DNA of 5,293 bases from Planctomycetota bacterium (GTDB taxonomy: Bacteria > Planctomycetota > SZUA-567 > JAFGNG01), in contig JAFGNG010000111.1 in assembly GCA_016927125.1 (NCBI GenBank), positions 1-5,293 of the forward strand. The letters are read 5' to 3'. The position numbers and the translations under genes are program-made. How positions within the stretch are numbered: position 1 is the stretch's first letter; each line of letters starts with the position of its first letter. Below are positions 1 through 5,293 of the stretch, in pieces. The notes under the pieces are model-generated. The model ran no database searches. It was not told where the DNA came from and saw nothing but the letters and a program-made list of their open reading frames with translations.

Positions 1-275
1 ATTTGCAGGACATCATCGCCATCCTCGGCATGGACGAACTCTCCGACGAGGACAAGCTGACGGTCGAGCGCGCGCGCAAGATGCAGCGCTTCTTCTCGCA
101 GCCCTTCTTCGTGGCCGAGCAGTTCACCGGCCTGGCGGGCAGGTATGTGCCGATCAACGAAACCATCGAGGCATTCTCGGCGATCATCGATGGCGAATGC
201 GATAAATTACCAGAAGACGCCTTCCTGTATGTCGGCAACCTCCAGGAGGCGCACGATAAGGCCAAGAGTTTGTAG
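1..275 (+). CDS. atpD: F1Fo ATP synthase subunit beta, C-terminal end (partial)
   Basis: This is the last 90 codons of the catalytic beta subunit of F1. The full subunit binds nucleotide and makes ATP at the alpha/beta interfaces on the cytoplasmic face of the membrane. Visible here is the C-terminal helical domain, with the highly conserved block LQDIIAILGMDELSDEDKL at the window edge, then the RARKMQRFFSQPFFVAEQFTG region and the usual LPEDAF...VG ending. The first readable codon is TTG (Leu) at 3-5. It sits inside the conserved block, so it is not a start; the gene begins outside the window and bases 1-2 finish a preceding codon. TAG at 273-275 ends the gene. The Walker A and B motifs lie outside the window. 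The family is certain and the frame is intact. Confidence 0.97.
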   Translation, partial: LQDIIAILGMDELSDEDKLTVERARKMQRFFSQPFFVAEQFTGLAGRYVPINETIEAFSAIIDGECDKLPEDAFLYVGNLQEAHDKAKSL

Positions 276-353
276 TATATTTAAGTAGTGTCTTGAGCAC
301 AGGTTAAATTAGCAGTACGAAGTAATTTTCGATCAGGTATTATTATTAATGCA

Positions 354-359
354 AGGGAG
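354..359 (+). promoter_or_regulatory. Ribosome binding site of atpC
   Basis: AGGGAG lies six bases before TTG at 366. It is the only good Shine-Dalgarno match near the beginning of the atpC frame and no in-frame ATG lies close by, so it supports TTG at 366 as the start. Confidence 0.7.
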
Positions 360-365
360 CTTGCT

Positions 366-806
366 TTGTCCGCCCAGGAAAAAGAATCCTTCCAGCTTGA
401 GATCATAACCCCTGAACGGGAGGTCTTGAAGACTATGGTTACCCGCGTGGCGGTAACCGGCCAGAATACTATCTTCGAAATCCTTCCCGGCCATGAAGCC
501 TTGCTCTGCCCGCTCGGGGTAGGGTTGCTGGGGGTGCAGAAGCCGGGCGAGGATACTGAAGACCTCTACGCGGTTCATGGCGGCTTCCTGGAAGTCTCAG
601 ATGATGCCGCCACGATCCTTGCCGATTCCGCGGAGCACGGTGACGAGGTTGATCTCGCTCGTGCCCGGGAAGCCATGCAGCGCGCCAAGGATAAACTTGC
701 AACCCGGATGGATACGGGCAAGGAGTGGGATCTCGACCGCGCTGACCTGGCCCTCAGGCGTGCCCTGGCACGGATCAATGCCTCGGAAAAAAATTACTTT
801 ATCTAA
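366..806 (+). CDS. atpC: F1Fo ATP synthase subunit epsilon
   Basis: This encodes the epsilon subunit of the central rotor stalk, which couples F1 to the c-ring and can inhibit ATP hydrolysis. The protein has 146 residues, about the usual size for a two-domain epsilon. Residues 10-90 form the N-terminal beta-sandwich, seen in LEIITPEREVL near the start, PGHEALLCPLGVGLLGV at 41-57 and GGFLEVSDDAATILADSAE at 72-90. Residues 95-142 form the C-terminal helical hairpin, rich in Ala, Arg and Leu (VDLARAREAMQRAKDKLA, then DLDRADLALRRALARI). The start is TTG, chosen from AGGGAG upstream and because the conserved fold begins about ten residues later. It follows atpD in the usual order but after a 90-base spacer. 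The identification is secure; the exact start is slightly less so. Confidence 0.95.
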   Translation: MSAQEKESFQLEIITPEREVLKTMVTRVAVTGQNTIFEILPGHEALLCPLGVGLLGVQKPGEDTEDLYAVHGGFLEVSDDAATILADSAEHGDEVDLARAREAMQRAKDKLATRMDTGKEWDLDRADLALRRALARINASEKNYFI

Positions 807-944
807 AGCGATCAATCCTCCGGCAAGATCTTATAAGTTAATGGCAGAAAACCGATTACACGAGTTGGATAAGCGGGTTATTCCTTCCGGTTTACCCTCA
901 AATTTAACTGGCTTTTTAGATCCAGCCTAAGTATCATGATCTCA

Positions 945-968
945 TTCAGGTAAATGGCTTAACCTGAA
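945..968. repeat. 24-base imperfect inverted repeat upstream of the glutamate dehydrogenase gene
   Basis: TTCAGGT at 945-951 pairs perfectly with ACCTGAA at 962-968. After one A-A mismatch (952/961), AA at 953-954 pairs with TT at 959-960, leaving the four-base loop TGGC. The centre is about 75 bases before the gdh start codon. It could be a dyad operator for a dimeric regulator, or a weak hairpin. The nearest T-run (985-990) is 16 bases past the stem, too far for a classical intrinsic terminator. The structure is seen directly; the function is inferred and open. Confidence 0.5.
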
Positions 969-1032
969 GCTAAAACGGCATTTATTTTTTAAAGCACTTG
1001 CAGTATTAACAACGTGGAAAAGGAATAAGAAA

Positions 1033-2316
1033 ATGGCACCAGAACTTAAGCCCGGCAAAATTTTTCTCAACAGCGTCAATACTATGCTTACGCAGACTGC
1101 CGAGCTGCTTGATCTCGATACCCGGTTTCCCCAACAGCACCTTTTGGAAAGGATTATTATCCCCGACCGGATTATCAGTTTTCGGATTTCCCTTCAGCGG
1201 GATGACGGTTCCATCGATGTTTTGACTGCTTACCGGGTGCAGAATAATAATTTCCGCGGCCCCTACAAGGGCGGCATCCGCTGGCACTCCTCCGTGGATC
1301 TTGATGAAGTCCGCGCCCTGGCGGCGCTGATGACGGTCAAGACCGCGGTGGTGGGCGTACCGCTGGGTGGCAGCAAGGGCGGGGTAGTACTACCGCAAGG
1401 CACCCGCTATTCCAAACCTGAACGCGAACGGTTAGCGCGAAAATATGTCAACGGCCTGGTCAATGATGTCGGGCCCAAGAAGGATATCCCGGCGCCGGAT
1501 GTCAATACTAATTCACAAGTTATGGCCTGGATGGCTGACCAGTACAGCAGGTTCACCGGAGAGACCATTACCGCTGCCTTTACCGGCAAACCTTTAATCA
1601 TGGGCGGCAGCCAGGGGCGCACCGAAGCGACCGGCTTCGGCTCAATCATGGTGTTGAAACGTCACGCGATCAAAAATGATATTGAACTCCGGGGCAAGAC
1701 CATGGCGGTCCAGGGCTTCGGCAATGTCGGCAGCCACGCTGCCTTGAAGGCCACGCGGGATGAAGGCATCAAGGTTACCCATGTCTCCAACGAAACCGGC
1801 TGTATTACCAATCCCGAGGGGTTGGATATTCCCAAGCTGATCGAGTGGATTACCAAGGAAGGGCAAAAGGGGCTGCTGTCCTTCCCCGGCGGCAAGGTCA
1901 CCCCGGACAATATCTTTACCGTGGATGTGGATATCTTACTCCCTGCCGCGCTGGAGAACTCGGTTAAGGCGGAGTACGTCAAGGATATCAAGGCTTCCTT
2001 GATCTTGGAAGGGGCAAACGGCCCCTTGACCTCGGAGGCGGATGAACTCGCCAACAAGGCTGGAATCACGGTCCTGCCCGATGTCCTGGTCAATGCCGGC
2101 GGGGTGACCGTCTCTTATTTCGAGATGGTACAGAATGAGAACCAGGACCGCTGGAGTTTGCAGTACGTCCTCGAACGCCTACAAGGAATCATGTTTGACG
2201 CGTATGACCGGATTTATGATAACGCGAAGAAATACAAGTGTTCGCTTCGCAAGGCCGCAATCCTATCAGCCCTCAACGATATCGCGGTCGCCTGTGATAT
2301 GCGCGGGGTGCAGTAA
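1033..2316 (+). CDS. gdhA: Glutamate dehydrogenase (Glu/Leu/Phe/Val dehydrogenase family)
   Basis: This cytoplasmic enzyme reversibly deaminates glutamate to 2-oxoglutarate and ammonium using NAD(P), linking nitrogen assimilation or amino-acid catabolism to the TCA cycle. The 427 residues match the length of the hexameric bacterial and archaeal forms. The N-terminal substrate domain carries GPYKGGIRWHSSV (Lys79), MTVKTAVVGVPLGGSKGG (Lys103, Lys115) and DIPAPDVNT (Asp156), corresponding to the family's substrate-binding and catalytic residues. GGSQGRTEATGFG (191-203) leads into the Rossmann domain, with the glycine motif QGFGNVGS at 227-234. NAGGVTVSYFE (354-364) belongs to the closing substrate-binding segment. 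The ATG start is supported by AAGGA nine bases upstream. Asn253 sits at the end of the second Rossmann strand, where many relatives have Asp, so coenzyme choice cannot be called. A leucine or valine dehydrogenase is less likely given length and motifs. Confidence 0.95.
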   Translation: MAPELKPGKIFLNSVNTMLTQTAELLDLDTRFPQQHLLERIIIPDRIISFRISLQRDDGSIDVLTAYRVQNNNFRGPYKGGIRWHSSVDLDEVRALAALMTVKTAVVGVPLGGSKGGVVLPQGTRYSKPERERLARKYVNGLVNDVGPKKDIPAPDVNTNSQVMAWMADQYSRFTGETITAAFTGKPLIMGGSQGRTEATGFGSIMVLKRHAIKNDIELRGKTMAVQGFGNVGSHAALKATRDEGIKVTHVSNETGCITNPEGLDIPKLIEWITKEGQKGLLSFPGGKVTPDNIFTVDVDILLPAALENSVKAEYVKDIKASLILEGANGPLTSEADELANKAGITVLPDVLVNAGGVTVSYFEMVQNENQDRWSLQYVLERLQGIMFDAYDRIYDNAKKYKCSLRKAAILSALNDIAVACDMRGVQ

Positions 2317-2352
2317 CCGCCAGGATGGATTAAAATTATAAAGGGAAAACCG

Positions 2353-3708
2353 ATGCGGAAAACCTTTATCCTCGACACCAATGTCCTGTTGCATAATGCC
2401 AGTTCCGTGGAGTCCTTTGCCGACAACCAGGTGGTGATCCCGATGGCGGTCATCGAGGAACTCGACCGCTTCAAGACACATAGTGATGAGCGCGGCCGCA
2501 ACGCTCGCGCGGTGATCCGCCGCATCGACGCCCTGCGCGCCAAGGGGAGCCTGCGCGAAGGCGTCCCCATGGAGAATTCCGGGATCCTCAAGATCCTCAC
2601 CGGGGGTGGCAGCATGAAAGAGCTCGGCCTCGAGGAGGATCTCCCGGACAACCGCATCATCCGCCTGGCCTATTACCTGAAACAGGACGGCGAGAATGTC
2701 ATCTTCGTTTCCAAGGATATCAACGCCCGCCTCAAGGCCGATGCGCTTGGGATTGTCGCGCAGGACTTTGAGAAGCAGAAGGTTCGCTTCGACGAGCTCT
2801 TCAACGGTTACCAGGAGGTTGACGTCCCCGCCCAGATGGTCGACGACTTTTACAAACAGGATAAATTTCCCTTTCCGAAGCCGGAAACCTTTCCCAACGA
2901 GTTTGTCCTGCTGAAGGATGAAACCAATCCCAAGCATACGGCGCTAGGCCGCGCCACCCGTGACGGGGTTGGCAAGAATAACGGCCTCAACAGCGCCGAG
3001 GGCCGTGACCCCGTGTTGCTCCACCTGAACCCGCATTCGGATCATGCCTGGAACATCAAGCCGCGCAGCAAGGAGCAGCGCATGGCCCTGGAGTTATTAC
3101 TTGATCCTGCTGTGCGGTTGGTGACGCTCGTGGGCAAGGCCGGTACCGGCAAGACCCTGCTGGCGATTGCCGCCGCGCTCGAAACCACCCTGCGCCAGCA
3201 GCAGTATGATAAAATTCTGATCTCTCGCCCGATTATTCCCCTCGGCAAGGACATCGGCTTCCTCCCTGGCAGCAAGGATGAGAAGCTGACCCATTGGATG
3301 CAGCCCATCTTCGACAACCTCGCGTATCTCATGCAGGAGAAGGATAAGGAAGGCGCGGGGCAGAAGGTAGATAAAAAGATTGAAGATCTCCAGAGCAAGC
3401 ACCAGATCGAACTCGAGGCTTTGACCTATATCCGCGGACGCTCACTCAGCAACCAGTACGTAATTGTGGATGAAGCGCAGAACCTGACCCCGCACGAAGT
3501 CAAGACCGTGGTCAGCCGCTGCGGGGAGGGCACCAAGATGGTGCTGACAGGCGACCCTTACCAGATTGACAACCCCTACCTCGACGCCTCCAGTAACGGC
3601 CTCTCCTACGCGGTCGAACGCCTCAAGGGCGAGATGCTCCACGGGCATATCACCCTCTACAAGGCCGAGCGCAGCCCGCTGGCGGAGATCGCCGCGGAGC
3701 TGCTATAA
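2353..3708 (+). CDS. PIN domain-PhoH family ATPase fusion (PhoH2/YlaK type)
   Basis: This is a predicted cytoplasmic ATP-dependent RNase/RNA helicase of 451 residues, the normal size for this fusion. Residues 1-145 form a PIN nuclease domain with FILDTNVLLH (Asp8), VIEELD (Glu35), LPDNRII (Asp99) and VSKDINARLKA (Asp122), so the expected acidic metal-binding residues are present. A linker (about 150-235) leads to the PhoH ATPase: Walker A GKAGTGKT at 261-268, SRPIIPLGKDIGFLPG at 291-306, Walker B VIVDEAQN at 370-377, TGDPYQID at 399-406 and a terminal AERS (438-441). Known mycobacterial PhoH2 proteins unwind and cleave RNA; that activity is inferred here by family. The ATG start follows AAGGGA by six bases. 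It lies 36 bases after gdh with no visible terminator, so co-transcription is likely. The gap is too short for an antitoxin-like partner such as mycobacterial phoAT. Confidence 0.93.
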   Translation: MRKTFILDTNVLLHNASSVESFADNQVVIPMAVIEELDRFKTHSDERGRNARAVIRRIDALRAKGSLREGVPMENSGILKILTGGGSMKELGLEEDLPDNRIIRLAYYLKQDGENVIFVSKDINARLKADALGIVAQDFEKQKVRFDELFNGYQEVDVPAQMVDDFYKQDKFPFPKPETFPNEFVLLKDETNPKHTALGRATRDGVGKNNGLNSAEGRDPVLLHLNPHSDHAWNIKPRSKEQRMALELLLDPAVRLVTLVGKAGTGKTLLAIAAALETTLRQQQYDKILISRPIIPLGKDIGFLPGSKDEKLTHWMQPIFDNLAYLMQEKDKEGAGQKVDKKIEDLQSKHQIELEALTYIRGRSLSNQYVIVDEAQNLTPHEVKTVVSRCGEGTKMVLTGDPYQIDNPYLDASSNGLSYAVERLKGEMLHGHITLYKAERSPLAEIAAELL

Positions 3709-3752
3709 CCAATTAAAGTAAAAGAGTTAGCTCTGATTAGAGAAGGAGATCA

Positions 3753-4865
3753 TTACCGCCTTCTGGACCGCTTGACCTGGCGGATAAACTCCTTGGGGTA
3801 GATGATTAACGCGCCGCTGGGATGCTGATAAGATGACTTGAAAAGTATTTCCTGCATCTCTTCCGCTGTCAACTCAGGATTAACCTCCCAGCCCAATGCT
3901 AATACGCCAGCCACATAGGGTATTGTCCAACTCAAACCGCCTCGCCCATAGTAGGTGTAGCTATCCTTATCTTTCTGATATTTCTCAGCAACTGTGCGGA
4001 TTGATGAGGGCGCAAGAACACTATCTTGAGATGGACAATATTCTTGTCCTGGCGCTCCAGGGGTAGATTTGCTTACCTTTTCTGGATCATACGGATCGTA
4101 ATAGCAACGCCCAAGGATTCCCCGATGATTGGTGCAATCCAAGACCATGATCCCGTCTTGTTCTGCCCGTAGACAGGCTTCATCCCACATTTCATTATCC
4201 TTGGTAAAGGGAGAGCCATTGCCGGAAGGGGCGGCGGAGACAGAAACCACCCGGATCTTTTTTCCCCTGGGTAAGCTTTGGTTCTGCTCAATGATCCAAT
4301 CCAAGGCAGCCGCTTGGTAAGAAGCGTCTTTAGTCCAAGAGGGGGCGGCGACATAATAAAGCTTGGCTCCGGGCGCGGTGCCACAATTGGTGCCCACCAG
4401 CAGGCTGGCCACCGCCGGGCCATGCATGCTGCTAACCTCGCCGCCACAGCCTACATCATGGTAAGCCACGATCTTATCTTTGAATTCCGGATGATCAAGG
4501 TAAGTCGGTTGATCAATAATAGCGACATTCACCCCTTTGCCGGTAATGCCTTCCTTGTGAATCTGCCGGATCCTGAGGCCAGGATTCTTCGCCTGGTGCA
4601 TGATTTCTGCAGGCCGTGATTTTTTTGGAAGTTCAGAAAGGTCAGGCCAGATGGTATCAACATTGAATACCAGGGTCGGGATAATCTCCGGCTTTGACAA
4701 GAGATCAATTTTACTTAAATCTTTCCAACGGGCATTATCATACTCATTAACTGAGTTGATAATTGTAATCGGGGGGTCGTAATCGGCACAGGTTGTCTCT
4801 GCGCAATATATCAGGAAGAAAGTCAGCGCCGCCAGTACGCTCACAATAGTCCTCTTATTGTTCAT
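3753..4865 (-). CDS. Exported subtilisin-like (S8 family) serine protease with unusual motif context
   Basis: This is a predicted secreted endopeptidase of 370 residues. The N-terminus (NNKR, a hydrophobic stretch at about 7-20, then TTCA at 24-27) looks like a signal peptide. Cys21 follows LIY, a poor lipobox, so lipoprotein status is unlikely. Residues 28-105 may be a propeptide or linker; I do not recognise an I9 inhibitor domain. The peptidase spans about 106-345: VNVAIIDQP gives Asp118, SSMHGPAVASLLVG gives His148, and GGLSWTIPYVAGVLALG gives Ser312, in the subtilase order Asp-His-Ser. Flanking residues depart from the classic D-[ST]-G, HGT and GTS forms (DQP, HGP, GLS). The oxyanion Asn may be Asn246, uncertainly. 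There are eight cysteines in total. The tail is very basic (KRSRRR). The gene begins 11 bases after an upstream gene and converges on the PIN-PhoH gene. Substrate is unknown. Confidence 0.88.
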   Translation of the reverse strand: MNNKRTIVSVLAALTFFLIYCAETTCADYDPPITIINSVNEYDNARWKDLSKIDLLSKPEIIPTLVFNVDTIWPDLSELPKKSRPAEIMHQAKNPGLRIRQIHKEGITGKGVNVAIIDQPTYLDHPEFKDKIVAYHDVGCGGEVSSMHGPAVASLLVGTNCGTAPGAKLYYVAAPSWTKDASYQAAALDWIIEQNQSLPRGKKIRVVSVSAAPSGNGSPFTKDNEMWDEACLRAEQDGIMVLDCTNHRGILGRCYYDPYDPEKVSKSTPGAPGQEYCPSQDSVLAPSSIRTVAEKYQKDKDSYTYYGRGGLSWTIPYVAGVLALGWEVNPELTAEEMQEILFKSSYQHPSGALIIYPKEFIRQVKRSRRR

Positions 4866-4872
4866 GAGACAA

Positions 4873-4878
4873 GCTCCT
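4873..4878 (-). promoter_or_regulatory. Ribosome binding site of the protease gene, overlapping the upstream stop codon
   Basis: On the minus strand AGGAGC occupies 4878 down to 4873, seven bases before the ATG at 4865-4863. Its first two bases are part of the TAG stop of the preceding gene (4879-4877). This fixes the protease start and suggests translational coupling within one transcript. Confidence 0.75.
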
Positions 4879-5293
4879 AAAAGATTTCAGGCGTTTCGGT
4901 TTCAGCCGTATCATCACTACTTGAGCCTACAGGCTGATTACCGGTCAGGTAGATTGCGCCAACCATGTCATTGCGGAAAAACATTCTGGCGCCTAAATCT
5001 TTTAGTACATAGTGACTAGAGCCCTGCCTGTCATTAAGTTCTTTGTGTAAAGTACCTTCATTTCCTGTCATATTATTCATGGGGCCTCCGGTGATAGTCT
5101 GGGTAGGCTCGCCAAGCTTTTCAAGGACATCATCGAGCGAATCGCCAATCTCGATGGCATTGCGAAAGACATACCCCATGGCATCGGATTCAAAGCGCAA
5201 CTCCCTGACTGTGCCATTAGTCATCCATACCGCAAACTGATCCGGATATGCCGCAACATACATTTCGGGGAGGTTATCTTTGGTGTAAATCTC
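4877..5293 (-). CDS. Uncharacterised protein with SmpA/OmlA-like repeat modules (5' partial)
   Basis: I do not recognise this gene. The frame is open to the window edge, giving 138 readable codons. The first ATG (5263-5261) has no ribosome binding site and the codons before it read as protein (EIYTKDNLPE), so the true start is probably outside. Counting from that Met, AIEIGDSLDDVLEKLGEP at 36-53 resembles the helix-turn segment of SmpA/OmlA or BLIP-like modules. It is followed by LGARMFFRNDMVGAIYL at 90-106, a plausible beta hairpin. A similar hairpin, FAVWMTNGTVRELRF at 10-24, precedes the helix and looks like the end of an earlier copy. The C-terminal 17 or so residues (from about 112) are Ser/Asp/Glu/Thr-rich and probably disordered. 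It is the first visible gene of an operon with the downstream protease, so a shared envelope or extracellular role is possible but unproven. Confidence 0.72.
   Translation of the reverse strand, partial: EIYTKDNLPEMYVAAYPDQFAVWMTNGTVRELRFESDAMGYVFRNAIEIGDSLDDVLEKLGEPTQTITGGPMNNMTGNEGTLHKELNDRQGSSHYVLKDLGARMFFRNDMVGAIYLTGNQPVGSSSDDTAETETPEIF

Noticed and set aside
293..343. Promoter-like elements (TTGAGC at 293-298, TATTAT at 338-343) in the atpD-atpC spacer
   Set aside because: The spacing between the two is far too long, and neither has a matching partner hexamer at 16-18 bases.
841..930. Small 29-codon plus-strand frame beginning ATGGCAGAAAACCG in the atpC-gdh spacer
   Set aside because: No Shine-Dalgarno sequence precedes the ATG, the peptide resembles nothing I know, and such a short frame is expected by chance.
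985..990. T-run after the 945-968 palindrome as an intrinsic terminator of the atp operon
   Set aside because: The run is 16 bases past the stem, and the stem has only four G-C pairs (two in the core GG/CC plus flanking), so it does not fit an intrinsic terminator.
1662..2093. 143-codon minus-strand frame opposite gdh
   Set aside because: Antisense shadow of conserved GDH Rossmann-domain sequence, with Ser/Pro-rich composition typical of such shadows.
2266..2937. Long minus-strand open frame (223 codons) opposite gdh and phoH2
   Set aside because: It lies antisense to the confidently identified C-terminus of GDH and the PIN domain; its length follows from the high GC and codon bias of the sense gene.
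3723..3742. Short stems AGAG-TTAG-CTCT and CTCT-GATT-AGAG in the convergent gap, possible bidirectional terminator
   Set aside because: The stems are only four pairs, overlap each other and are AT-poor in pairing strength; only a short T-run follows on the minus strand. Termination may occur here, but the sequence does not show it convincingly.
4848..4865. Lipoprotein signal at LIYC in the protease N-terminus
   Set aside because: Tyr immediately before the Cys does not fit the lipobox, which needs a small residue there; ordinary signal peptidase cleavage near residue 27 is more likely.

Overview
The window comes from a bacterial chromosome with ordinary housekeeping content. It uses the standard genetic code and has clear Shine-Dalgarno sites and moderately high GC in the left part. 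The phylum cannot be fixed from these genes. F-type ATP synthase genes, a hexameric-type glutamate dehydrogenase and a PIN-PhoH ATPase are all widespread. A possible affinity to anaerobic lineages, suggested only by the subtilase subfamily, is a weak recollection-based guess.

Left part, plus strand (1-806): the 3' end of atpD (F1 beta subunit) and a complete atpC (epsilon subunit, TTG start). This is the end of an F1Fo ATP synthase operon, although 90 bases separate the two genes. A 226-base spacer follows (807-1032). It holds no convincing gene or classical terminator, but does contain a 24-base imperfect palindrome at 945-968, upstream of the next gene.

Middle part, plus strand (1033-3708): a complete glutamate dehydrogenase gene and, 36 bases downstream, a complete gene for a PIN-domain/PhoH-type ATPase (PhoH2/YlaK type). 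Short spacing and no visible terminator suggest co-transcription, but no functional link is evident.

Right part, minus strand (3753-5293): a two-gene unit convergent with the above. The upstream gene runs off the window edge and encodes an unrecognised protein with what look like tandem SmpA/OmlA-like modules and an acidic tail. The downstream gene encodes an exported subtilisin-family (S8) serine protease with unusual residues around an apparently intact Asp-His-Ser triad. The protease ribosome binding site overlaps the upstream stop codon. The sampled protease-gene 5' end is clearly lower in GC than the PIN-PhoH gene.

No clearly new system is visible. The most interesting part is the protease plus repeat-module pair, followed by the palindrome upstream of the dehydrogenase gene.
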